Made by a program: the position numbers and the translations under genes. 64,000 nt of DNA, from the NCBI RefSeq assembly GCF_008831285.2, contig NC_045142.1, positions 25,929,876-25,993,875 of the forward strand. Reading direction: 5' to 3'. This document shows, piece by piece, positions 23,020 to 34,979 of the stretch. Below the pieces are notes generated by a model. The model searched no databases. It was not told the DNA's origin and saw only the letters and a list, made by a program, of their open reading frames with translations. This stretch comes from Nymphaea colorata (Eukaryota; Streptophyta; Magnoliopsida; Nymphaeales; Nymphaeaceae). Numbering within the stretch: the first letter of the stretch is position 1; each line of letters begins with the position of its first letter.

Positions 23020-23693
23020 GGGAAGTCGAAGGCAGTGTTTTCATAATTTATCGATGGAAAAACTTTTCTAAATTTTCATTTTTAAATGATTTTTTTTTGT
23101 AAAATTTTATTGATTTTAATGACTTTTTAACATTTTTGACTAAGTTGCATGTGGAATCACTAGACTTACCCAACCGACAGCCTCGCTGATTTGCTTTAGA
23201 AACTCATTTTCATGACATTGGTTGAATGTTATCATAACTTTAGAAACTCATTTTCACAAATCAACCTAACATAAGGTTGACGATGGTTGAAGCTCAATAT
23301 ATCAATATAAAGGTGTAACAGGCGAAATGAAAGTGAGTCGAGAGTGCACATATCATGCACATGCACGTAACTATCATATGCACAAAAAATGGATAAAATC
23401 TTCAAACATTTGGATCACTAGTGATCTTAATTAATTAATGGCGTCCATCAACACCTTTTGAAGATTTAAAGTCGTCGTCGGGATCGGTGGGTCCCACAAA
23501 GACTTTACCCACCGTCAGATCTATACGGTCTTTAGATGAAAGGCATCTAACCTTTTAAAGATGGACGGCTGAAGACCATTCCTCCAAATTTGCTTTTGCC
23601 TTTTTAGATGTTTGGCGCAGCCGGCTGAAAAAAGATGCCTTGGATGGTCTTCCATCTAAGGCACCATTGAATCGCGTCGCTCAAGTGGCACCG

Positions 23694-23694
<1 letters not shown>

Positions 23695-23738
<44 letters not shown>
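23695..23738. repeat. (TA)n microsatellite
   Basis: About 44 bp of alternating AT. Confidence 0.9.
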
Positions 23739-23742
<4 letters not shown>

Positions 23743-24163
23743 TCAATGACGTGTTTCATGGCACATAAAATTCAAATTGAGCAATGATAACACCTAATTA
23801 CAATTGGGACTAGACATTACATATGTCAAGGGGCGGAGCCAAGGAGAGCGGACAGGGCGGAGCGAAGCCAAGGAGGGCGGACAGGGCGGAGCCAAGTTGG
23901 GCTGACCGGGGCCACCAAGATTGTTGTGTATCATCTTCATATAGTGCATAGGAATCCCACTACCATAAATACTATGTGCGCCTGCCACCTGCCACGCTAA
24001 GGGAGAGCCCATGATAGGGCAGCATAGAGGTGGGTTTGGGCAATCGCCCTCACCAGCTCCCTAAAATCTCTTTATTTTCATATAGATATTATAAAAAATA
24101 TGCTTATTTATATATACCACTATGTTTGGAGACTGTTTGGAAATAGTAACATTATATTATTGT

Positions 24164-24167
<4 letters not shown>

Positions 24168-24229
<62 letters not shown>
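24168..24229. repeat. (TA)n microsatellite
   Basis: About 60 bp of alternating AT preceded by CACACAC. Confidence 0.9.
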
Positions 24230-24230
<1 letters not shown>

Positions 24231-25939
24231 CTCAATAATTGATAGATTTATAATTATTTTTTTAAAAATATTTTATGAATCTGCTCCACTTTTTTGGGGC
24301 ATATGCATGAACCAGTAACAGCCCAAAGAACCCCTTAAAGTGTGAAGGCCTTATAATTAGTGCCCTTTCAACTCAAAATTCTTGGTTCTCTGGCGGAACT
24401 CAGCCAACTTGAGGATGCCAGTTGGGCAGGTACCAAACAAGAATTGAAGGAAATCAGAACCACTATGGAGAGTTAGGGCCCAATTCCCTTTTATTTTTAG
24501 ATTGGGACCAAAAAGATGGGCGAAGTTTCAACAACTATTGCGACTGGAATCTACTTCCATTAAAGTACATCTACCCAAGCTCGACGATAATGTGAAGCAG
24601 ATGTGAGTGGCTGATGTATAAGATTGCTAACCACTTAAACTCGAATTCAAGTCATTATACTATGCAAATCGAGCTCGAGCCTAAGAGTGAAATCGCCGTC
24701 TAGTTAAACAAACAGTGCTCGAGATAAAATAAGTTTGGCTCCCTTAAGTTTAAGTAAGCTCATTGGATGTTAGTGTTGCCAAAACAGCCAGACAATTTGG
24801 TCGTGGCCATCTACCACATTGTCGGTCACATAAATTGGCTTGGCCAAGATTTGACTCCCAAAGTGTTCTAACGAGTGCTTGCTTTTAATGCATTTTGGAC
24901 TTAACTGGACTTGATAAGACTCATAATATCCAAAAGTAGGGCCCCTTATGGGCTAGGCATGGACTTAATACTTTTTTTTTAACATGTAAACAAATATATC
25001 ATTATTATTATACATTTTTTTGACAATATAACTAGTTCATCGAAATTGATAGGGACATCAATGGATTGGATTCGGATTGAACTGCCAACTGAAGTGTTTT
25101 AAATAAGTTGAATATAAAAACAATTTAACATCCAATTAAAAATTGGAAGTGGATTAGAATTTAAGACATGTCATTTGATCTGATGTTAGATCGGATATAT
25201 TTTTGAATAAATGTTTGATTGGATAATAAGCATCAACTTTAGTCAGTTAAATTTTGAAATGAAGAATATCTATACATTTTGTTGTGTGAGTTGGAGGAGA
25301 GTTTTATGCTACCCTCCAACAAGAGGGCCAAAGCTCTCATCCTTTCCTTCATCTCCACATGATACCAAGTGTACTTTCATTGCATTCGGTGGTACCCCGC
25401 TATGATTCAACTTATATATATGTGGCACCTTTTGCAGCACAAGAAGTTTATGCTTCAAAACCTTGAAATGAAAACTAGCCGCCTACCAGCCCTTGCCCTT
25501 CACAGTCTCTGCCTTTTTTATTCGGGGATAATATCTAATACATATATTTTAAAAGTCGATCCTTAACATATCACAATGCAAATTATATACAGTTGTAAAT
25601 TTATAATTTAGATTCGGATATTGTAAGTTTAAAGTTCGCACCCGATTATGATATAGACTTTCATTGTCTACACCTTAAATGTGAAAGTCCAATAAAGAAG
25701 AAACGCTAAAAGGAACGTCTAATTTGTCCGTTATGATACAGTTTTCATTGTCTATGCCCAAAATATGAAAATCCAATAAATTAGGTATGGTAAAAAAAAA
25801 AAAAAGAATCCAATGGAACATCCCCATGAATTTGGTTTGATCGAACAGGTTAGGAGTTATAAATGGATCTTGTTGTTTAGCCCGGGTTCGATCGTAGACA
25901 TTTGACGTGTTTGTGTCTTAATTTTTATATAAGGAGATT

Positions 25940-26133
25940 CAAGGGTGGAGTCAGAAATTTTTCACGAGGACGCTTGAATTAAAGTTTTTAAAATTTGGAT
26001 TATGACCCAAATATCGTTTTCAAAATTTTCATATACAACAAATGAAATTTTCTAAAATTTAAATGTAATTTTTTTTAGAATTTTTTTTGATGTGGGTTAG
26101 GGCCCATGTGGGCCCTACTTTGGATTCGCCTCT
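25940..26133. mobile_element. MITE-like element, GGGGCGGAGC family
   Basis: It starts near GGGTGGAGTCAGAAATTTTT and ends near GGGCCCTACTTTGGATTCGCC. The AT-rich core contains TTAAAGTTTTTAAAATTTGG and AAATTTTCTAAAATTTAAAT, shared with the copies at 43.08, 27.14, 35.98, 48.27 and 49.93 kb in one or the other orientation. Non-coding. Confidence 0.5.
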
Positions 26134-27134
26134 AAGGAGATCAGGTGAGGTAGTGATGGTCCTGATGGATACATCCCAACCCAAGGCTCACAACAACTTT
26201 AGCAAAAGTGCAATAATTGAAAAAAAAAAAACTTCTTTTCAACATGTTAATGTGATTTATGAACCGACACTAATAAGGTAGAAATAAGGTAGAGTTTGAA
26301 TGATACATTGAAAAAATGATTTTTCATAAAACTTGGTTTTGTAAAAAATATTTTTCTAATAAGTTTTGAAAAACATGTTTTTCATGTTTGGGTGAGCAGG
26401 CAGAAACTGGTTTTTAAAAGAATAACATGAGGCGGGTAGTTTTTTCACTCTATTCTGAAAATGTTGTTTTCAGAATCTGCAAACTTTGATTTGAAACCAT
26501 CCAAACAAATCAAAAAAGGCATTTTGGAAGCAAAACAGTGTTTTGCCTCCAAAGCGCCGCCTTTTCGGGTGTATGTCTATGCATGCCCTAAGATGTTTGC
26601 TTTTTAAATTCTTGTGAAAATTTAACTTTGAGAAACAATAATAACATGTTTTACTCTCACAGTTTTGGGTATATAACATCATTTTCAAAATAAATAATTT
26701 AGCCTCGAGGGGCATAAAATAGTGGTCAGATTGGTGTGCTGATAAAAGTCTAGTCGTCAGTTTGCTTTCTATGAGTGTTACTCCTTTGAGCTATAAATAG
26801 TGGATGCCACAACACTAATTGACGTGTCGGGCTCCCTACCCAAGTTCTCAAGTTTTCCTGCACTCTTAGGGCAGAGAAAAAAAAAAAAAAAAGGGAAAAG
26901 GGACTTCAGTCTCTCCGGGTTACCTGCATGCCTCCATCTACAAAAATAATTTATGAAAATTATATTTATACAATTTAACTTATATTAATCAGGCTATACA
27001 AAATTGGCTGAGAGAGCTGGTTCATAGGTCTGCTCTACTAATCTAAAACCGTCAATTATTTGCCTGTCCTAATTAAGGATTTGGAGATATACACAACTTT
27101 CTTGAACTCTATAGATATACCTCTTATTTCCCTA

Positions 27135-27325
27135 AACCATGGGTGGAGCCAAGGTAGGCCCCGCATGGGCTCAAATCCCACCTCAATTTTTTTGAAATTT
27201 ACATGTAAATTTTAAAAAATATCACTTGTTTTCTATAAAAATTTTGAAAAAATGGTATTTCAGCCCTAATCAAAATTTAAAAACTTTAATTTGGCTCTCT
27301 TCATGAAAAATTGCTCCTGCCCTAA
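27135..27325. mobile_element. MITE-like element, GGGGCGGAGC family
   Basis: It begins GGGTGGAGCCAAGGTAGGCC and ends near ATTGCTCCTGCCC. The core, with TTTACATGTAAATTTTAAAA and AAATGGTATTTCAGCC, is almost repeated in the intron of PME D (about 36030-36110), so both are one family. Confidence 0.55.
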
Positions 27326-28030
27326 ACCAAACTTCAACCTCACCGACGAAAGGTGACAGGTACAATCAACAGTTAGTGCATTGTCTGGAGCTTTTTCTTG
27401 AGTCAAGTTCTTGTTTTCCCCTTGCTTTTTCCTTTTTGGATCTTCACTTTATGGTACAATAGCAGATCCAATAAATCATTATCAATGTGTCCAAATTTTT
27501 GGCGGGGGTCTGCTGCCTTTCTTTATATTGTACTTTTTATCCAAAGAAATATACAACCAAAATGCCTGATTATAACCGACTCGGTGAGAAAATTAAGCAT
27601 CAATATGTGACCTTTTAGTTGAGAAGCGACACTATTAAGGTACATACATGCTGTTGTTATAGCACAAGATGTGGACACTAATAAGAAAATATATGCCTTG
27701 TTACATCATATCTAATTACATCTAGTAAGATTGGTCGTCGGAATCAAGATTTCTTTTTCAGGCGGCATCACATCTAACTACATCCTTATGAAAAAGGACA
27801 ATCAGTACCATTAGAAGATTTATTCATCCAATATGAATGCTCCGGCATGGGCATTTGTTAGGGTTTGACAAAGCAGCAAAAACCCCACATGTTAGAAGCC
27901 ACTGTTTTTGGACTCTTTTTTTTTTTTTTCAATTTTTAGATGTCCAGGCAAAGAGCTTTCGGGGTCATGCCATTAACATGGAAAGACATGTTTCCACGTT
28001 TTACCAGAGCATTTTGATAATTGTACAGAG

Positions 28031-28404
28031 TATATATATATATATATATATTCATTTAACTCAAAAAAGGAAGCTGCTTTTGATCACCTTCGATTTAAGA
28101 TTCAAGATAACGTGATATTTTTTCCAATTTAAGAACAGTGGATTTCAGATCAGACCCTCCTCTGTTTGACAGTAGTGTGCGGTTGTTTACATGAGAGCAA
28201 GCAGTCATTTTGAGTAGTTGAACTTGCAGGTGGAGATTTGAGATTGGAGGCTATTAAACACTCATTTAACTTGAAAAAACGAGAATCTAAGCCTAACGTT
28301 CAAAGAAAAATTGTAACTGTAAAGTACTTTTTATTTGTTTGGTGAACAAAATTGAATTTAAGGGTTTTTTTTTTTTTATATCCGAGAAACAAATATAACA
28401 TAAA

Positions 28405-28445
<41 letters not shown>

Positions 28446-28820
28446 AGTATAAGAGTGCAAGCAGTAGCAGAGTTATATTTGTATATATAACTCAAAAAGA
28501 AGGCTGCTTTGATCACCTTCGATTCAAGATTCAAGATAACGCAAATTTTTTTCCAATTTAAGAACAGTGGATTTCAGATCAGACCCTCCTCTATTGGATG
28601 GTTGTTTACCTGGTAGCAAACACTCAATTTGAATAGTTGAACTTGCAGGTGGAGATTTGAGATTGGAGGCTATCAAACACTCGTTTAAATTGAAAAAACA
28701 AGAATCTAAGCCTAACATTCAAAGAAAAATTGTATCTGTAAAGTATTTTTTATTTGTTTGGTGAACAAAATTGAATCTAAGGGGTTTTTTTCTTTTATAT
28801 CCGAGAAACAAATATAACAT

Positions 28821-28861
<41 letters not shown>

Positions 28862-29538
28862 GCAAGCTGTAGCAGAGTTATATATATATATATATATATA
28901 TATATTGATCACCTTCTATTTAAGATTGAAGATAACGTAATATTTTTTCAAATTTAAGAACAGTGGATTTCAGATCAGACCCTCTTCTATCGGATTTTAG
29001 TGTATGGTTGTTTACCTGGGAGCAAACATTAAATTTGAGTAGTTGAACTTGCAGGTGGAGATTTGAGATTGGAGGCTATGAAACAGTCAATTAAGTTGAA
29101 AAGACAAGAATCTAAGCCTAACATTCAAAGAAAAATTGTGTTTGTATAGTAGGCCTGGGCAATGGGCCGGGCTGCCGCCGGACCTGCCCGATTGGGCCCG
29201 GGCTTGGGCCGGGAATTTCCTGGCCCGAGCCCGATAGGTCGGCCCGGCGGCAGCCCGGCCCGGTGGCGGCCGGCTCGGCCCGTTTACATTAAAAATTTAT
29301 CATTTATTTTTTTTTAAATTTTTTTTGTTTTAAAAATATATATTTAGTATTACTAAATACATTTTACATTTTAAAAAAATATTTTATAATTAAAAAAATT
29401 AATTTTTAATTTCAAATAGGCCGGGCCGGGCCCGGGCCAGGCTCACCGGCCCGATGCCCACCCTTACTGTATAGTATGTTTATTTGTTTGATGAACAAAA
29501 TTGAATCAAATGTTTCTTTTAAGATCTGAGAAATAGCA

Positions 29539-29589
<51 letters not shown>

Positions 29590-29961
29590 TCAAAACGGAA
29601 GCTGCTTTTGATCACCTTCGATTTAAGATTCAAGATAACGTAATATTTTTTCCAATTTAAGAACAGTGGCTTTCAGATCAGACCCTCCTCTATTGGTTTT
29701 TAGTGTACCGTTGTTTACTTGGAAGCAAACACTCATTTTGAGTAGTTGAACTTTCAGGTGGAGATTTGAGATTTAAGGCTATCAAACACTCCTTTAACTT
29801 GAAAAGCCTAACATTCAAAGAAAAATTGTGTCTGTGACGTATTTTTATTTGTTTGATGAAGAAAATTGAATCTAAGGACTTTTTTAGATCGGAAAAACAA
29901 ATATAACATAAAACACACTCTCTCTCTCTTTAGTATAAGAGTGCAAGCAGTAGCAGAGTTA

Positions 29962-29994
<33 letters not shown>

Positions 29995-30343
29995 CTCAAA
30001 AAGAAAGCTTCTTTTGATCACCTTCGATTTAAGATTAAAGATAACGTAATATTTTTTCCAATTTAAGAACAGTGGATTTCAGATCAGAGTCATCAGACCC
30101 TTCTCCATCGGATTTTAGTGTACGGTTTTTTACTTGGGAGCAAACACTCAATTTGAGTAGTTGACCTTGCAGGTGGAAATTCAGATTTGAGATTGGAGGC
30201 AATCAAACACTCATTTAAGTTGAAAAAACAAGAATCTAAGCCTAACGTTCAAAGAAAATTTGTATCTGCAACGTATTTTTTATTTGTTTGATGAAGAAAA
30301 TTGAATCTAAGGTTTTTTTTTAGATCTGGGAAACAAATATAAC

Positions 30344-30385
<42 letters not shown>
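28031..30385. repeat. five-copy tandem array of a ~390-430 bp unit
   Basis: Using GATCACCTTC as an anchor, copies begin near 28082, 28511, 28907, 29610 and 30016. Each unit carries GAACAGTGGATTTCAGATCA, AACTTGCAGGTGGAGATTTG, a TAAGCCTAACATTCAAAG segment and TTGTTTGGTGAACAAAATTG. Most then have a (CT)n run and a (TA)n run at corresponding places. The (CT)n and (TA)n lengths vary freely between copies and the CT run is missing in copy 3. Copy 3 is enlarged by a MITE insertion at 29150-29465. No protein is encoded. Confidence 0.92.
29150..29465. mobile_element. hAT-like MITE inside copy 3 of the tandem array
   Basis: The ends are TAGGCCTGGGCAATGGGCCGG and the inverted TAAGGGTGGGCATCGGGCCGG, allowing four mismatches. 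The flanks are TTGTATAG (29142-29149) and CTGTATAG (29466-29473), an 8-bp duplication with one mismatch, as hAT elements make. The outer parts are extremely GC-rich (GGGCCGGG runs) and the core is AT-rich. It is 316 bp and non-coding. It is absent from the other four repeat copies, so the insertion followed the amplification of the array or hit one copy only. Confidence 0.8.
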
Positions 30386-32540
30386 AGTTTAACTTTGATA
30401 ACAACAACCCAACCTACGTTACTTTGCACGTCGAAGAAGATTTTATAGATTGCCCATTAAAGTTCCGGTCATATTTTACTAATTCTGAGAACTTGTTTTC
30501 GTCGTCTGTGCTGGTTGAGCTTTACTGTTAACTGGTATATATTAAATCGATAATCATTCTTCCTTTGTTATAATACTATTGCACTGAAAACGATGGCGGC
30601 TATAAAGAAACCATACGCATGCATCTTTCTGATAGAAATGGTACCCAATAATGTGACATCAAGTTATTAATTTGTGGCATATATAAATCAGTTAAAAGCC
30701 ACCAAAATTTCCACATGATGACATGTCCTGACCAAATAAAGGTATCAAGAGCCCATTTGATTATAATGTTTTGGAAAACCTGCAGTCTTTTTCTAACAAA
30801 GCCTGGTGGTTTCAACTATGACTCATACATTGGAATAAAATAACGAACACTGATGACAAATGAGTGCGAACAAATGAGAGGACAAGTCTACTCCACGATG
30901 GAAAAGATGAGCACTGCAGGAAGTAAACGAAATGGGAATCTTGAGAGAGTTTAAGTAAAATATAGACCTTAGAAGACGCTTGATGTGAACATTATATTCT
31001 CGGAGTGCATGTTCTTAAAACACATGGTGCATGAAAACTACATTTTTTATGAATACCAAAGTTGGTGTGATTATGCATCTCAATTTTCAGTCGAACAATC
31101 AAATGCTCCACCATGTTTTCTGGAATATTAGTTCTACGAATATAATATTTTTCTTACGAAATGCTGTCGGATAGAGCTGCTGGCGCGGCAGAGATCGCAG
31201 GCCCTTACGAGCATTGACAGGAACAGAAAATTGCATGGAGTCAGCGTTATATATATATATATATATATAATATAAACTTCATGCATGTAAGTTTAGATTA
31301 AGGCGAAAATCGTGTATTATTGCAGAACTTGTCTATTTTGATTCAGACATTTTGCCAATAATATCGGGGAATGAAAAGCCTAATCTTTCGGAACGATGTG
31401 GAATAAAGACGACGACAATTGCACCCTTGTCTTTCATCGTTGGCATCCTCATCCATGAAGCAAGGGATAGCGATGAAGTGAGGGAAAGAGATCAAGGAAT
31501 ATTACTAATGAAAAACATGTATCTTAATTTCCCCTCTTTTTTAATTAAATTCATGGTGCTTGCATGCTTTTTGCATTTGTCTGCGGTGATTTGTCAATAT
31601 CTGCGTCTTATTTGATTTCTAAAAGTTTTCAACCTTATTCTTTTTAAAGGAAAAAGTAATTAGCTTCCATTAAAACTTATAGAAAATTAATATGAACAAT
31701 TAATTTCCCTCTACATTAGTACAAAAATAAGTAGGCCTTACCCTTTCAACCTCGTCATATATATATATATATATAATTCCAAAACTACTGAATAGATAGG
31801 TTTAGAGATATAAGAAGGGACACCCTAAAGCTGGTGAGATGTTTGTCTCCAATAACTGGGCAATAGGCAAAGCTGTCAGTGGGTAGTACCCGATACCCAA
31901 CCCAACTAGGGTCCAGGCCCAAAAAAAGGGCTTTGCTGGCCCAAAATGTTATCGGGCTGGTTCAGGTTGGCCTGATAAACCAGAGTGAAAAACTGATAAC
32001 AGTTTTTTAGTATATATTTTATTATATATATATCTAATTATAATATTTTATTATAATTATTAATATATATATTATTTTATATAAATTAATAATTTAATTA
32101 GGCGGACCCGGGGCTAGAGCCCCAGTTTTGGGTATCAGGCGGCGGTTTGGGCCGGTCCAATGCCCTGGCTTAAAAAAGTACCCTAAAAAATAATTAAAAA
32201 ACCTTCTTGAAAAAACAAAATTGTAAAAAAAAAAGGCTGTTTTAATAAATATGGTGCCCTCTCAACACGCACCACACATAAAGGAATGCCTTATTCTAAG
32301 ACCAACATTGCTAAAGGTAACTCAAACTTCATGCACAAATATGTATTGATGGGAATAAAAAGGGGAGTTGGGATATTTTCAAAATTTTTTATAAAAAATA
32401 TATATTTTTTGGACTTTTTAATTGTTTCGATAACCACTTTTTGCCTTTTAATAATTTTTTTTTTAAATTCCACATAACCCAACCGATTTTGATCGAGAGA
32501 GAAAAATAGCATATAATATGGAAATTTATTAACAAAATTG
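30386..32540. other. intergenic, no gene recognised
   Basis: AT-rich. It contains short (TA)n tracts at 31247-31270 and 31759-31774. A GC-ended stretch at about 31860-32170 (GGCCCAAAAAAAGGGC, GGCGGTTTGGGCCGG) resembles the class of the MITE at 29150-29465 but without clear ends. Open frames such as 31352-31615 show no homology I recognise. Confidence 0.45.
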
Positions 32541-32830
32541 GGTGACTAATAATGACCAAGAAAACACAAAGTCAGCAAAAAAAAAAAAAAAGAGAAAAGA
32601 AAAATGTGAACAAAGAAGCCACCGCAAAAGAAGAAGTTGCAGAGAAAAAGATAAATATAGAGAAAGAAAAAGAGTTGTGGAGCATAAAGCTGGCGTGCCC
32701 ATGCAGATTAAGGAGACGCATTACACGTTGTTCTTCCTTGGCCACTCCCAACAATGAGAAAGACTCCAAATCCACCAATTTCTTGACCCAACTGACCAAT
32801 CTAAGCCACAAGAAACTGGCGTTTCCTCCC

Positions 32831-32838
32831 TATTTAAG
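32831..32838 (+). promoter_or_regulatory. TATA box of the PMEI-domain gene
   Basis: TATTTAAG lies 105 bp before the ATG at 32943, within a CTCCC context. Confidence 0.5.
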
Positions 32839-32942
32839 CAAACAAGACTACTTGGACTTCCACTACCCATCACAAAAGAGGAGGCGATTAAGGAAAAAGC
32901 TGAACTCTTGAAGAAAAAAGGCACAAAGAAATTCAAACAGAA

Positions 32943-33551
32943 ATGGAGGCAAAGCTCTACGGCACGCTGGGAATCAGGCCATGCTTCTTCTTCTTCCTGT
33001 GTCTCTCCATCATCTTCACGTTCTTTACTCCGGCCATCTCCGGCGCGAGAGCGCGCTCCGCATATAATCAAAACGCCACCGGTCCGAACGATAAGCTCAT
33101 CGCCCATGTCTGCAAACCGGCTCCATACTACAAGCTCTGTGTGGACGTCCTGAAGGCTGGAGCTCCGCACGAAATCGTCGACGAGGCGGGGCTGGTGCGG
33201 ATAGCCATTGGGTCTACTGTCCGGATGGCCATGCAAACGTCGCTCTACGTTGGTAGGCTCTCTAAGAACACCAACAACGAACCCAGGTACCAAACGGCCT
33301 ATACTGCCTGCCGGATTCGATACGCCGATGTGGTGGGGAAGCTCGCCGACTGGCTTCATCATGTTGGCAAGGGCTCCAACGTCTTGGCCAAGAGATGGGT
33401 CGAGTCCGCCATAGATGACATTATCACCTGTGACAAGCTCTTTAACCAGAGGGGTATGGTCAACACGCTCTCGGCTGGAAACATCCAGCTCCTGCAGATG
33501 TGCAGGAATGATGTGGAGATCTTGGAGCACCTCAGTTCCCACAATCATTAA
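32943..33551 (+). CDS. C: stand-alone pectinesterase/invertase inhibitor domain protein
   Basis: Intron-less, 202 residues. An N-terminal signal peptide spans about residues 13-34 (CFFFFLCLSIIFTFF). A single PMEI-type four-helix domain follows, with the paired cysteines of the hairpin (C57, C66 in VCKPAPYYKLCVDVL) and the second pair (C123 in TACRIRYADVV, C163 in AIDDIITCDKLF). Proteins of this family bind in the apoplast either to pectin methylesterases, blocking the catalytic cleft, or to acid invertases. Sequence alone does not separate the two. A fifth Cys at 187 near the C-terminus is present. Length fits the family (about 170-210). It has its own TATA box and is convergent with PME D, 1.4 kb away. 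The location amid six PMEs makes pectinesterase inhibition a reasonable guess, but this is inference. Confidence 0.9.
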   Translation: MEAKLYGTLGIRPCFFFFLCLSIIFTFFTPAISGARARSAYNQNATGPNDKLIAHVCKPAPYYKLCVDVLKAGAPHEIVDEAGLVRIAIGSTVRMAMQTSLYVGRLSKNTNNEPRYQTAYTACRIRYADVVGKLADWLHHVGKGSNVLAKRWVESAIDDIITCDKLFNQRGMVNTLSAGNIQLLQMCRNDVEILEHLSSHNH

Positions 33552-33570
33552 TTAAAGCCAAATTTTGTGC

Positions 33571-33602
<32 letters not shown>

Positions 33603-34158
33603 GTTTTGGTGGAGCAATGCAGACTCTTAGGATGTGAAAGAAGAGTGTGAATGAATATTTTATTGGCAATAAATTATTAAAGAAGCTTTTACATTGAAAT
33701 GCAGTCGATTCTTGTCAAAATGGATTATAGTTATTTCCAGCGATCATGAAATTCGAGAACGCCCCGTATTAGGCGAGAAAAATCTTAAAAGAGCGCCTTT
33801 CTAAAAATGGAGGAAAAAAGAACGGATCTAAAAGTTTGCATGGCCGGAGGATTGCACCGTCCGTGATTGGATTGGTATGCATGGCCGGAGGATTGCACCG
33901 TCCGTGATTGGATTGGTATGCATGGCCGGAGGATTGCAGCAACTGCGTTAACGTTATTTTTTTAGGAAACCTTTTATTTTAGGGCACATCTTTTGCTTAT
34001 AATCTAAAGATAAAAGAAACAAAGCATATTTTTTATTTTGATAAGAAGGGTTGCAGAAAATTGTAACTAAGGGTTTTAAGGGCGAAACTGGTTGTATGTA
34101 AAGCACTTGTACACGATGTAAAGGTGTAGAGAACTATGTGTATGACAGGTATGTATAA
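33552..34158. other. 3' flank of the inhibitor gene with simple and minisatellite repeats
   Basis: It contains a (GA)n run at 33580-33601 and a 41-bp tandem repeat at 33838-33937 (two full copies plus a partial third, unit starting GCATGGCCGGAGGATTGCAC). AATAAA occurs near 33670, and the transcript end of gene C probably lies before it. No gene. Confidence 0.6.
33838..33937. repeat. 41-bp minisatellite, about 2.4 copies
   Basis: The unit runs from GCATGGCCGG to GATTGGTAT. The first two copies (33838-33878, 33879-33919) appear identical and the third is truncated. Confidence 0.9.
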
Positions 34159-34440
34159 CGCCTTGTTTGGTTGGAGGGAAAGAGAATGATTGAGCACTTC
34201 TTTGTTTAGTTGACTAATTAGAAAGAATGAAATAGAAGAAAATTTGTTTGGCTGTGAGGGGAGGAAAATGAAAGAAGAGTATAGTGTAAATCTAATCCCT
34301 CCAAAATTGGAGGGATTGAGAATGAAAGAAAAGAAAAGTGAAAGATTGAACATTCCATTCTTTTCCCTTTTTTTTCTCTTATATTTCCTTTCCTTTCCCT
34401 TCCTCTCTTTTCTTTCCTTTCCCTCCAACCAAACTGGGCA
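34159..34440. mobile_element. Tourist-like (PIF/Harbinger type) MITE
   Basis: The termini CGCCTTGTTTGGTTGGAGGG and inverted TGCCCAGTTTGGTTGGAGGG match over most of 24 bp. The flanks are the 3-bp duplication TAA at 34156-34158 and 34441-34443. Length is 282 bp, non-coding, with an A/G-rich interior. TAA target sites and GTTTGGTTG ends are the usual mark of this class. It lies between convergent genes C and D. Confidence 0.8.
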
Positions 34441-34979
34441 TAAGAGTGAGAAGATATACCATTAAAGTGGTTTAAAGGTCCACATGTCATGTACAGTGAC
34501 ACTCCTGCCTTAGACTATTGTATTTTACAAGATTAAACTATACAAATGCAATATCCATGTTGAGAAAGCTATGAATCAACATCAAATTTTTCAACATGCC
34601 TGATTTTAAAACATGATCCGTGTAAGTGGATCTGAAAGCAACTTAATGTTTATTCTATCTTTTGGACGTGAAAATCACATCTGCATGGTTGGTTTTGCCA
34701 AACTAAAGTATGTTCCAACAGTTAAAAAAAGAAACAGAACGAACTTAGTCTATAAATATAGAGTGCACAAGAAGGGAAGATAAAAAAATGGGGGAAGCAC
34801 ACTTGCAGCAAACTACTAGTTTACATGAAACACTAAAACGTTTTCATATGCAAAAACTCATAATACAACTAATACTAGTCGTTACAATTACTTAAATACA
34901 TCACTGAGAAAGCCACCTAGAAAACGACTAAATAGTACTCTTATAATATGATTTCTCATATCATCTTCCAATTGATCAA

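Larger units (their letters stand above)
23020..28030. other. intergenic region, repeats only
   Basis: No gene is recognised in this 5-kb stretch. It contains (TA)n tracts at about 23695-23738 and 24168-24229 and a local repeat of AAGG-GCGGA units at 23828-23892. There are diverged SINE- or MITE-like stretches, including two members of the GGGGCGGAGC-ended family listed separately. Open frames here are short and mostly read through simple sequence. Confidence 0.5.

Noticed and set aside
26286-26725. Possible MITE with GTTTGAATGA and TCCAAACAAATC ends
   Set aside because: The inverted ends are too weak and no target duplication was found.
28031-30385. Reading the five-copy array as a CRISPR-like or gene-family array
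   Set aside because: Units are about 400 bp and contiguous with no unique spacers, and no open frame is conserved among copies.
31352-31615. 87-codon frame as a small membrane protein
   Set aside because: It has a hydrophobic C-terminal stretch but AT-rich non-coding composition, no promoter and no recognisable family.
32721-33548. 275-codon open frame antisense to the PMEI-domain gene
   Set aside because: It is the complement of a GC-rich coding region; the sense frame has a signal peptide and the conserved cysteines, the antisense frame has no recognisable domain.
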